Below are positions 1 to 6,099 of a stretch of 6,249 bases of DNA, one piece after another. Each line of letters begins with the position of its first letter. Positions within the stretch are counted from its first letter, which is position 1. The position numbers and the translations under genes are program-made. The stretch spans positions 1-6,249 of the forward strand of contig CAJXXD010000059.1 in the NCBI GenBank assembly GCA_913062835.1, written 5' to 3'. The notes under the pieces were generated by a model. It did no database searches, had not been told where the DNA came from, and saw only the letters and a list, made by a program, of their open reading frames with translations. Origin of the DNA: an uncultured Gammaproteobacteria bacterium (GTDB taxonomy: Bacteria > Pseudomonadota > Gammaproteobacteria > Pseudomonadales > Litorivicinaceae).

Positions 1-603
1 CGGCGCTCCTGAGGCCGCCGTTTCACGGAATAAATTCTTCCCGATCGGCTCTAAACCGGCATAGTTCACAAACCGCGCCAATTGGAGCTGACCAATCACC
101 TGTTCATTTGCATTCCCATAGGGCTGGTAAGACACCGTCCCGTCCTCACCAATGGTGATTGATTCGGCATCTTGAGGAACCACAATCGATGGCTGCACTG
201 GCATCCCATTGGCCGTCACCAATTCACGGTCGCTGGATAATTTAAACGAACCATCGCGGGTGTACGCTTGCGTTCCATCGGGCTGCAAGATTTGGAACAT
301 TCCCTCGCCCTGAATGGCGATATCGAGGGCGTTTTTGGTCTGAATCATCGAGCCCTGTGCGTGTGTCTTCTCAGTCGAAACCACGCGCACGCCGGTTCCC
401 AACATCAATCCTGTCGGCGCCGCATTATCTCCGCCCGTGGCGCCACCTGGCTGCCGAATGTTTTGATACAGCAGGTCTTCAAAAACCGCACGATCGCGCT
501 TGAATCCCACCGTGTTGACGTTGGCCAAATTGTTCGAGATGACGGTCATGCGTGTTTGTTGCGCATCCAACCCCGTCTTCGACACCCAAAGTGATGCTTC
601 CAT
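1..603 (-). CDS. flgG: Distal rod protein FlgG, C-terminus cut by the window edge
   Basis: FlgG polymerises into the distal part of the flagellar rod, the drive shaft between the proximal rod and the hook. The visible 201 codons read without a stop from an ATG at 603 to base 1; the family is about 260 residues, so roughly 60 C-terminal residues, including the closing helix, are outside the window. Residues 24-35 are the rod/hook signature NNLANVNTVGFK. Residues 93-101 (LDIAIQGEG) and 114-120 (YTRDGSF) are the shared core motifs. Residues 46-63, beginning YQNIRQPGG, match the FlgG-specific sequence known in Salmonella, which separates FlgG from FlgE and FlgF. The start is set by GGGAG at 611-615, seven bases upstream and sharing a base with the flgF TAG stop, which suggests translational coupling. 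flgH and later genes would be expected further left. Confidence 0.97.
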   Translation of the reverse strand, partial: MEASLWVSKTGLDAQQTRMTVISNNLANVNTVGFKRDRAVFEDLLYQNIRQPGGATGGDNAAPTGLMLGTGVRVVSTEKTHAQGSMIQTKNALDIAIQGEGMFQILQPDGTQAYTRDGSFKLSSDRELVTANGMPVQPSIVVPQDAESITIGEDGTVSYQPYGNANEQVIGQLQLARFVNYAGLEPIGKNLFRETAASGAP

Positions 604-614
604 CAGTTCACTCC

Positions 615-1382
615 CTACGATAGACGCATCATCGATGCGCCACTCGAATCAGTTTGTTTCATCTCTTTGACCACCTTGGTTTGCATCTCAAATGAGCGCA
701 TGTGATCAATAAATCGCACCAAGGCATCTACGGTATTCACGTTCGAACCCTCAAGCGCCCCGGGTGTGACCGAGGCCACATTTGGGCCTGCACTGAAGTC
801 AACGAAATCGTCCGTATTCGTAAGTGGCTGAAAAAGACCATCTTCCCGACGACCGAGCTCGACTCCACTGGCATCCTTGATCAGAAGTTGCGTTAAGGGT
901 ACTGATCCGTTTTCCGGTGCTGCCGGGTCAAATGCGCTGATCGATCCGTCATTGGTAATCTCAAGCGAGACCTGTCCGGCTGGCAGCTGGATGGGTGCTT
1001 GTGATTCATCAAGGACCAAATTGCCCCCACCCGTCATCAGGAATCCTGCAGCATCAACAGTCAAATCACCGCGGCGCGTCCAGGCCAACTGCCCATCGTC
1101 TGTTTGCACGCCCAACACGGTTTGCTCATTCATGGCAATGTCCAAAGGCCGCCCAGTGATCATCCGAGGACCTTCGGTTAGATCCACTCGAAGGGTGGTA
1201 AACGCACGTGGCAGGAAACGGGAGTCAAATCCATCGCCTTCCACACGAACTGCCCGATTCGCGATCTGATACGCCTTTTTAAACCCCACAGTCGAGACGT
1301 TTGCTAACTCATGCGTCATCGCTTGCCGGTCGAGTCGGGCTTCCGACATGGCCGTTGTCGCTGTAAAAATCAGGCGATCCAT
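615..1382 (-). CDS. flgF: Proximal rod protein FlgF
   Basis: FlgF is a proximal rod subunit, exported through the flagellar type III apparatus and assembled in the periplasm. The 255-residue product is the normal family length and complete. It opens MDRLIFTAT, as FlgF proteins typically do, followed by the rod signature LANVSTVGFKK at 26-36. The core motif TGRPLDIAM is at 76-84, a WTRRGDLTVD segment at 101-110, and the C-terminal helix motif GALEGSNVNTVDALV at 208-222, then MRSFEMQTKVVKEM at 228-241. The ending MMRLS is typical of gammaproteobacterial FlgF. The N-terminal helix is somewhat divergent (THEL where many relatives have NN before LAN). A strong GGGAGG at 1389-1394 lies six bases before the ATG. 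The gap to flgE is 21 bases, the largest in the operon, and to flgG 11 bases. Confidence 0.96.
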   Translation of the reverse strand: MDRLIFTATTAMSEARLDRQAMTHELANVSTVGFKKAYQIANRAVRVEGDGFDSRFLPRAFTTLRVDLTEGPRMITGRPLDIAMNEQTVLGVQTDDGQLAWTRRGDLTVDAAGFLMTGGGNLVLDESQAPIQLPAGQVSLEITNDGSISAFDPAAPENGSVPLTQLLIKDASGVELGRREDGLFQPLTNTDDFVDFSAGPNVASVTPGALEGSNVNTVDALVRFIDHMRSFEMQTKVVKEMKQTDSSGASMMRLS

Positions 1383-1403
1383 ATTACGCCTCCCACCTTA
1401 GCT

Positions 1404-4319
1404 TTAGCTTCGAATGTTAATAATCGTCGAAGTCAACGTGGATGATGTTTCAATTGCTTTGGCGTTGGCCTGGAAATTCCGCTGCGCGGTAATCAAGTCA
1501 ACCAACTCCGAGGTCAAGTCCACATTGGCTCTCTCCCTAGCACCAGCACGGATCGTGCCAAACCCTGCGCCACCCGGCTCACCCAGCGCCGGAGCCCCGG
1601 ATTCATTGGATTCTAGGAAGGTGGAATCACCCAATTGGCGCAATCCATTGGGTGTCGAAAAAGTGGCAAGTACGATCTTGCCCTTCAAATCCTGCGTACC
1701 ATTTGAATAGGAGGCGGTCACCAGACCATCGTCTGCGATGTCCACCGCAACCAAAGAGCCATTTGGCTGACCATTCTGACTCTGTGAGTTCACCGAGAAG
1801 TCACCTGAGAACTGCGTCGAACCGTCATAGTTGATGTCGATATCGAGGGTGTTACCTGACCCGCCAATGACGACGTTGTCGAGCGAAATTCCACCGCGCG
1901 GAGAAATCAAATTACCCGCGGTATCAAAAGTCAGCTCACCCTTATCCAAGAATAACGGTCTGAATTCTGGATCATCGATGAATTCGCGACTGCCAGGGAG
2001 ATCACTCAACCCTGACGTGGAATCCGTGGAATACTCACGAAATACACCGTTCTCATCTTTGGTGACATATATCGGACGGTCATTGGCTGTGACATCCGCA
2101 ACCGGTTTTCTAAATGTCTTGGTCTCACCGACTGATGAACCAATGTCTTCAAGACCTAAGCTGGATGCACCAGAAATCTGGAAGAATGAAGAATCCCCTG
2201 AGGTTCCTGACTCAAAATAAAATCGACCCAAATCTTGGCGATAATCAACCTTCACTCCGGAAATTGAATTGCCGCGGGTATCCTCCATGGCGTTAATTCG
2301 ATTTTCGAGCGCCGTTGTGAAGCTGTTCAAATTGTAGCTATCAACCGGCAGACGGAATGTTTCTGTGACGTTATCAACCGTCACTGTAAATTGGTTGGTC
2401 AACTCATCCAGATCAAAGTTATCGTCAGGGTCGATACTCAGTGGCTTACTGAAAATTGAGGCTGGAGTCGACTCAACGCCACGCAACGCAGTGGTACCAG
2501 ACGTTGCCTCGATTTCAAGATTCGCAAGCGGATCATCGCCATCAAATCCGAAATATTCTTTCGCAACATCAGAAACGTCGGTGATCTTGATCGCCGAGGT
2601 GTCGCCAGTAGAGCCGCTTGAGATTTGGAACCGCCCGCCACTTGCGCCCTCCTCAGTATTGGGCAAGAACTCGACATGAATCCCGTATCGTTGTTGGTCC
2701 AAGGGCAAGATGAACTCACCGTTCGGAATCACCTCAGCCGAGTACCGTCCACGGGAATCCATCGTATATTCAGCTGCGACAGTCGTCAGCCCAAACAGTG
2801 CGTTGGTCGAATTACCGGTGTTCGAGATGGTCACTGCCTTTGAAGTAAAATTGGTTTCAAGGGGTGAACCCTCTTTTGGAGTAAAGACAAAACCTTTCGA
2901 TGCACGATCGTATGAAACAGTCAACCCAATATCAGTGGCTCCGCTCGCTGTAATGGCCGTGTCCACATCATTTTGTACCAGGGCAACCAATTCCTCCTCA
3001 GTATGCGATCCAATGGGAATATCCACATCGATGCTGATGGGCGTATCCGAATCGTTGGTGGTGTCCACGTCATAGGTCAACGTGAACTGATTGTTCGCAT
3101 TGGTCCCATCGGTAATTTCAAAATAGCGTCGGTCGCCAAATTGGCGATTGATCTCAGTTTCCATGATGCGAGCAACCTGATCGCCTGAGAGCGCAGTATT
3201 TTCGTCACTCACCAATGCGGATAAATCGATGGTAAGCGGCTGGGTCGCGTTCTGATCATTCGGGTCTTGATCAATTGTTAACTTAAATGCCTTATCGAGT
3301 CCTGTAATTGTCGCGGGGTCGTCATCGATATCATTGCCTGGATGGAGCAATGCAGCAGCGTTGGAAAAATCAACGCCGTCTTCATCGCTTAAATATGGTT
3401 TCGCAACCTGACCACCGACCGCACTGGCAGGAATGGATACTTCAGGATCGCCGAGATCATCTAAATTGTATTTCCGGAACACAAGATTGTCGTTCAAGAC
3501 CACCGGCAACTGATCTTCAGGCACCTGATTACCATACTTATCAACAAACAAAGCACGCCCATCAGATGTCGTGGCTTGGCCTAACGCAGGCTGAATCTCT
3601 TGTCCGTCTAGGACCACATGCGTCTGCCACTTGTTAAAGGGACTATCAGCGCCTGCTGTCTCAACACGCCGGTAATAAAACGTGAGCAAAAAGTCGTTTC
3701 CGTTCTCATCAAAAATGGTGATTGCCGCTGATTTGGCATAGGTCGATGAGTCATCTGGGTTGAATGGCTTGACCGTAGTGATCCCCTCTTCTGTTGTTTC
3801 GGTGATCGGCAAGCTTTCAGCTGGGAAGTTAATCGAAAAATCAATGTTCGATGTAGAGATCGCTTCGCCAATGGTGTCTGGGTTAATCGTCAATGGAACC
3901 AGGTCTGCTTTAAAGTCCGCCTTTCCCAGAGAGTCGACAGACGCGACACGCAGATACTGCCCAGCCGAGTTCACAACGGTGTTTTGCTCATCGAGCAAAA
4001 ACGAGCCGTTACGCGTATACAAATTTTGTCCATCGCTCGATTGCAATGGGAAGAATCCCTCACCAGTGACCGCCAAATCGAGCGAGTTACCAGACAATTC
4101 AATGTTGCCCTGAGAAAACTCCTGCGTGACCTGTTTTAAGGCCGTACCCTGTCCAACGACGGTGGACGCTTTCTGCAAGGGCGAGGTGGCAAAAATGTCA
4201 CCGAAATCCGAACGTGAACGCTTGAAACCGGTCGTTCCCGCGTTTGCAATGTTGTTTGATGTGACAGACAGCTGCGTCGTGGCTGCATTGAGACCTGTCA
4301 AGGACGTAAAAAACGACAT
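1404..4319 (-). CDS. flgE: Hook protein FlgE, unusually long (971 residues)
   Basis: FlgE polymerises into the hook, the universal joint between rod and filament. Both conserved ends are present: residues 22-33 (NNIANAGTTGFK), core motifs at 81-89 (DLAVTGEGF) and 101-107 (YTRNGSF), and the C-terminal helix from about 926 to 971, including LVDLITAQRNFQANAKAIE (939-957). The outer FlaE-type domain starts normally (TIFDENGNDFLLTFYY, 201-216; KWQTHVVLDG, 230-239) and resumes at GELTFDTAGNL (794-804). The roughly 550 residues between are extra: enteric FlgE is about 400 residues. The insert contains degenerate repeats listed separately. By hand count the protein has about 142 Asp/Glu against 62 Lys/Arg, no cysteine, and one tryptophan (231). 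The start is supported by GGAG at 4328-4331 in the end of flgD, three bases separating the genes. The TAA stop is followed two codons later by a second in-frame TAA. Confidence 0.96.
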   Translation of the reverse strand: MSFFTSLTGLNAATTQLSVTSNNIANAGTTGFKRSRSDFGDIFATSPLQKASTVVGQGTALKQVTQEFSQGNIELSGNSLDLAVTGEGFFPLQSSDGQNLYTRNGSFLLDEQNTVVNSAGQYLRVASVDSLGKADFKADLVPLTINPDTIGEAISTSNIDFSINFPAESLPITETTEEGITTVKPFNPDDSSTYAKSAAITIFDENGNDFLLTFYYRRVETAGADSPFNKWQTHVVLDGQEIQPALGQATTSDGRALFVDKYGNQVPEDQLPVVLNDNLVFRKYNLDDLGDPEVSIPASAVGGQVAKPYLSDEDGVDFSNAAALLHPGNDIDDDPATITGLDKAFKLTIDQDPNDQNATQPLTIDLSALVSDENTALSGDQVARIMETEINRQFGDRRYFEITDGTNANNQFTLTYDVDTTNDSDTPISIDVDIPIGSHTEEELVALVQNDVDTAITASGATDIGLTVSYDRASKGFVFTPKEGSPLETNFTSKAVTISNTGNSTNALFGLTTVAAEYTMDSRGRYSAEVIPNGEFILPLDQQRYGIHVEFLPNTEEGASGGRFQISSGSTGDTSAIKITDVSDVAKEYFGFDGDDPLANLEIEATSGTTALRGVESTPASIFSKPLSIDPDDNFDLDELTNQFTVTVDNVTETFRLPVDSYNLNSFTTALENRINAMEDTRGNSISGVKVDYRQDLGRFYFESGTSGDSSFFQISGASSLGLEDIGSSVGETKTFRKPVADVTANDRPIYVTKDENGVFREYSTDSTSGLSDLPGSREFIDDPEFRPLFLDKGELTFDTAGNLISPRGGISLDNVVIGGSGNTLDIDINYDGSTQFSGDFSVNSQSQNGQPNGSLVAVDIADDGLVTASYSNGTQDLKGKIVLATFSTPNGLRQLGDSTFLESNESGAPALGEPGGAGFGTIRAGARERANVDLTSELVDLITAQRNFQANAKAIETSSTLTSTIINIRS
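2139..2396 (-). repeat. FlgE internal module 3 (residues about 642-727)
   Basis: This is the most complete copy: strand NQFTVTVDN (642-650), FRLPVDSYN (655-663), helix SFTTALENRINAM (666-678), hairpin SGVKVDYRQDLGRFYFES (687-704), TSGDSSFFQIS (706-716), and closing SLGLEDIG (720-727). The helix ending in IN, followed by a GV(K/T) strand and an FxS strand, is the layout of the flagellin/hook IN motif. Assignment to that family is inference from pattern. Confidence 0.55.
2541..2693 (-). repeat. FlgE partial module (residues about 543-593)
   Basis: This copy seems to hold only the second half of the module: YGIHVEFLP (545-553), then GGRFQISSGSTGDTSAIKIT (561-580), then YFGF (589-592). It parallels the second half of module 3, which reads GVKVDY, GRFYFESGTSGDSSFFQIS and SLGL. 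The shared GRF..(S)SG(S/T)(T/S)GD(T/S)S core is the clearest internal repeat in the protein. Confidence 0.55.
2787..3044 (-). repeat. FlgE internal module 2 (residues about 426-511)
   Basis: The order is a strand with IDVDIPIGSHT (430-440), a helix EEELVALVQNDVDTAI (441-456), then a GLTVSYDRASKGFVFTP hairpin (465-481) and a closing segment with ALFGL (507-511). It aligns by eye with module 3, where LPVDSYNLNSF precedes the helix, GVKVDYRQDLGRFYFES forms the hairpin and SLGL closes. The pattern resembles the flagellin/hook IN motif known from flagellin and the filament cap protein. Confidence 0.5.
3066..3293 (-). repeat. FlgE internal module 1 (residues about 343-418)
   Basis: The module begins with a beta-type stretch (FKLTID), has a predicted helix with LSGDQVARIMETEINRQF at 377-394, and ends with FEITDGTNANNQFTLTYD. 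This strand, helix ending in IN, strand order is shared with modules 2 and 3. It is the most divergent copy, and the relationship is inferred from pattern, not from high identity. Confidence 0.4.
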
Positions 4320-4322
4320 ACC

Positions 4323-5090
4323 TTACTCTCCATTCTCATTCAGTGATTCATCGGATTCATCTGCACCAGACTCTGGGCGATTGATGGGTTGTTCTGTGGG
4401 TTGACTAATTCGGCTGACCTGATTCAGTGGGACCGTGGCTCCACCATCCAAATTGAGCTGTAAATCAGACTGTGTGGCATTCCAAGAGACACTGTCCACG
4501 CGCGCATAGGTCTCTGGAATCACTGCTTCTGACTGCCCATTGACTTGAGCCACAGCGCGCACGTTGTAGGTGCCAGGCTGCATCACCTGGCCGTCGGAAT
4601 TCCGACCATCCCATTGAAAGCTGGTATTCCCCGCGCCCTGTGCCCCTGAGGCGATGGACCGAATGACTCCGCCAGTTTGTGGGTCGACAATATCAATACG
4701 CACCTGTTGCGCGCCGTATGGGAGGTTCAACTGAAGCTCTGACTGCGACTGACCGTCATGAAACAGATTGCCGGACTGTGCCAACACCGTCTTACCGACA
4801 AAGTTTGCGCCGGCTAAAATACGGTCTGATTTGATGACCGTTGCGACATCTGCAAGCTCTGTCGACATGTTGGTGATGCCTTCAAGTTGCGAAAATTGTG
4901 CTAACTGAGCGACAAATGCCTCGTTCTTCATCGGATCAAGGGGGTTCTGATTTTGTAACTGCGTCGTGAGCAGTTGAAGGAACGCATTCCGATCGAGATC
5001 ATCCTCACCAGACTCGACAATCAACTCTTGCTCCTCAAACTCCCGTTTGGTGAGGATTCCTGCCTGTGCGAATGTTGTATCAGTAATCAT
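4323..5090 (-). CDS. flgD: Hook capping protein FlgD
   Basis: FlgD forms the cap at the tip of the growing hook; it lets FlgE subunits insert and is later replaced. The product is complete at 255 residues, close to or slightly above the family's usual 220-240. The conserved N-terminal capping segment is at 36-72 and includes FLQLLTTQLQNQNPLDPM (37-54) and FSQLEGI (66-72). A Tudor-like half begins near 90 (RILAGANFVGKTV) and resumes near 190-228. Between them is the immunoglobulin-like FlgD domain at about 113-186, with FQWDGRNSDGQVMQPGTY at 158-175. Residues 231-255 form an unusual acidic, probably disordered tail with SGADESDESLNENGE at the end. AAGG at 5099-5102, inside the end of flgC, is eight bases before the ATG. 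Only three bases separate it from flgC and from flgE. Confidence 0.97.
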   Translation of the reverse strand: MITDTTFAQAGILTKREFEEQELIVESGEDDLDRNAFLQLLTTQLQNQNPLDPMKNEAFVAQLAQFSQLEGITNMSTELADVATVIKSDRILAGANFVGKTVLAQSGNLFHDGQSQSELQLNLPYGAQQVRIDIVDPQTGGVIRSIASGAQGAGNTSFQWDGRNSDGQVMQPGTYNVRAVAQVNGQSEAVIPETYARVDSVSWNATQSDLQLNLDGGATVPLNQVSRISQPTEQPINRPESGADESDESLNENGE

Positions 5091-5093
5091 GTT

Positions 5094-5516
5094 TTAAGCC
5101 TTCGTAATGTCGAGAGTTCGCATCATCAGCTGACGCGCGGTGGTCACCACCTCAACGTTGTTTTGGAATGACCGCGAGGCCGCCATCATTTCGACCATCT
5201 CGGTCACTTCGTTGACGTTCGAGAGGTAAACATATCCATCGGCATTCGCCTCCGGATTACCGGGGTCGTAGACTTCGCGAATTGGCTTGGTGTCGTCGAT
5301 GACCTCTTTGACCTTGACGCCGCCGAGTGCGTCGAAACCGCGATTACGATCCGCATCATCAACCAAAGCCTGAAACACAGGCCGCTTGGCACGAAACGCA
5401 TCCTCGGCTGTCGGTGACACAGTGCCGGCGTTTGCAAGGTTCGAAGCAGTAGTGTTCATCCGGATGCTCTGCGCATTCAGTGCAGTTCCGGCAATGGAAA
5501 AAATGTTCTTAATCAT
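5094..5516 (-). CDS. flgC: Proximal rod protein FlgC
   Basis: FlgC is a proximal rod subunit located next to FlgB. The product is complete at 140 residues, slightly above the usual 134-138. The N-terminal rod signature is ASNLANAGTVS at 24-34, with FRAKRPVF at 41-48. The FlgC hallmark segment YDPGNPEANADGYVYLSN is at 83-100. The C-terminal helix follows, with VNEVTEMVEMMAASRSFQNN at 101-120 and the ending MMRTLDITKA. The start is supported by GAGGGG at 5524-5529, seven bases upstream and overlapping the flgB TGA stop, so translation of the pair is probably coupled. The gap to flgB is 11 bases and to flgD three. Confidence 0.97.
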   Translation of the reverse strand: MIKNIFSIAGTALNAQSIRMNTTASNLANAGTVSPTAEDAFRAKRPVFQALVDDADRNRGFDALGGVKVKEVIDDTKPIREVYDPGNPEANADGYVYLSNVNEVTEMVEMMAASRSFQNNVEVVTTARQLMMRTLDITKA

Positions 5517-5527
5517 AAACTAGCCCC

Positions 5528-5911
5528 TCACTCTCCTTTCAGCGCTTTCCGGATGCCAGAAATTCGACCTTCAAGAAATCGAAGCGTGGCTTGGTAATCA
5601 GCCGCTGCCTCACCATAGGCCGCCTGCTCTACACTGATTTCCACGGTGTTACCGTCGACCGACGAGTTGTAAGGCACACGGAATACAAGCCCATCCGAAT
5701 TCTCGAGCTCACCAGATTCAAAATGCCGCCCATTCGTTGCAGCCATCGGAGCCGGCTGCTCAGCCGCCAATATTTTTTTAAAATCCAGATCACGCGCCTT
5801 AAAATGCGGTGTATCGGCATTGGCGATATTCGATGCGATCATTTCGAGCCGCTCATTGCGGACAGATAATGCGCGTTCATGTATCCCAAACGGGTTGTCT
5901 AGGATTTTCAT
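5528..5911 (-). CDS. flgB: Proximal rod protein FlgB, first gene of the operon
   Basis: FlgB is the rod subunit closest to the MS ring and export gate, and one of the first axial proteins assembled. The product is complete at 127 residues, normal for the family. The signature ASNIANADTPHFKARDLDF at 26-44 is the FlgB form of the rod motif, with TP after the Asp. DGNTVEISVE at 86-95 is the second conserved block, and the C-terminal helix is YQATLRFLEGRISGIRKAL (106-124). The ATG is preceded by GAGGG at 5918-5922 with a six-base spacer. It is the first gene after a divergent intergenic region with a likely sigma-54 promoter whose inferred transcript would have a leader of about 44 bases. Confidence 0.97.
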   Translation of the reverse strand: MKILDNPFGIHERALSVRNERLEMIASNIANADTPHFKARDLDFKKILAAEQPAPMAATNGRHFESGELENSDGLVFRVPYNSSVDGNTVEISVEQAAYGEAAADYQATLRFLEGRISGIRKALKGE

Positions 5912-5933
5912 GCCATTCCCTCTTCAGTTTTTC

Positions 5934-5945
5934 CGGTTGCAACCG
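5934..5945. repeat. Perfect 12-base palindrome in the flgB leader
   Basis: CGGTTGCAACCG equals its own reverse complement. It lies between the inferred transcription start near 5955 and the flgB Shine-Dalgarno sequence. It is flanked by a separate inverted repeat, AGTTTTT at 5926-5932 and AAAAACT at 5957-5963. It could be a DNA operator or, in RNA, a four-base-pair hairpin with a UGCA loop. No known operator is recognised. Confidence 0.6.
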
Positions 5946-5965
5946 ATCTTTACGCAAAAAACTAA

Positions 5966-5981
5966 AGCACACTCTGTGCCA
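5966..5981 (-). promoter_or_regulatory. Probable sigma-54 (-24/-12) promoter of the flgB operon
   Basis: On the minus strand the bases read TGGCACAGAGTGTGCT. Against the RpoN consensus TGGCACG-N4-TTGCW, every fixed base matches except two, and the invariant GG and GC are exactly ten bases apart. It points toward flgB, with an inferred start near 5955. Sigma-54 control of rod and hook operons is established in Vibrio and Pseudomonas, where enhancer-binding proteins of the FlrC/FleQ type are needed. The activator is not in this window. The two halves of the element also form GCACA-CTC-TGTGC, a small inverted repeat. Confidence 0.75.
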
Positions 5982-6016
5982 ACTCAGCTCGCTGCCCAAC
6001 TACGCGCCTAAAAAGG

Positions 6017-6047
6017 AGCGTTGACGGCAGCGTTGTGCCTGACAACG
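6017..6047. repeat. Regularly spaced CGTTG repeats between the divergent genes
   Basis: AGCGTTG occurs at 6017-6023 and again at 6029-6035, a 12-base offset. A further 12 bases on, CAACG (the inverse of CGTTG) stands at 6043-6047. The second and third copies form the inverted repeat CGTTGT-N5-ACAACG at 6031-6047. The cluster lies about 60-90 bases upstream of the inferred flgB start, a usual position for a sigma-54 activator site, and 50-80 bases upstream of flgA. Regulatory function is inferred from position only. Confidence 0.4.
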
Positions 6048-6099
6048 GCAACACCTGTCCGCTGTTGCAAAGGATTACGGATGACGCATACTTCCAACC

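Larger units (their letters stand above)
1950..3593 (-). other. Large insertion within the outer domain of FlgE
   Basis: This covers FlgE residues of about 243 to 790. The flanking pieces, ending near residue 240 and resuming near residue 794, are adjacent in ordinary FlgE proteins, so the stretch is an insertion in the surface-exposed part of the hook subunit, not a fusion at either end. The reading frame is open throughout and the segment is rich in Asp, Thr, Ser and Gly, as expected of a folded extracellular beta domain. The borders are approximate because they were judged by eye from family knowledge. Confidence 0.75.

Noticed and set aside
268..594. Open frame of 108 codons on the plus strand opposite flgG
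   Set aside because: It is antisense to FlgG, whose translation matches its family throughout the 201 visible residues.
877..1269. Open frame of 130 codons on the plus strand opposite flgF
   Set aside because: It is wholly antisense to a well-supported flgF, has no Shine-Dalgarno sequence that I trust, and its product looks like an arbitrary shadow translation.
1831..2220. Open frame of 129 codons on the plus strand opposite flgE
   Set aside because: The flgE frame beneath it has recognisable hook structure and the antisense product is low-complexity Ser/Pro-rich text without domain features. The same reasoning removes other plus-strand frames inside the operon.
1950..3593. Idea that the FlgE insert was acquired by transfer, judged by base composition
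   Set aside because: Hand-counted 60-base samples in the insert ranged from about 42% to 60% GC, overlapping the roughly 55% seen in samples from flgG, flgF and flgC, so there is no clear compositional signal.
5387..5402. TGGCACG on the plus strand inside flgC, resembling a sigma-54 -24 element
   Set aside because: The bases at the -12 position are not GC at the required distance, and it lies in coding sequence pointing away from any gene start.
6009..6034. TAAA at 6009-6012 as the -35 part of a sigma-28 promoter for flgA
   Set aside because: No GCCGATAA-like -10 follows at the usual spacing, so the match is not better than chance.
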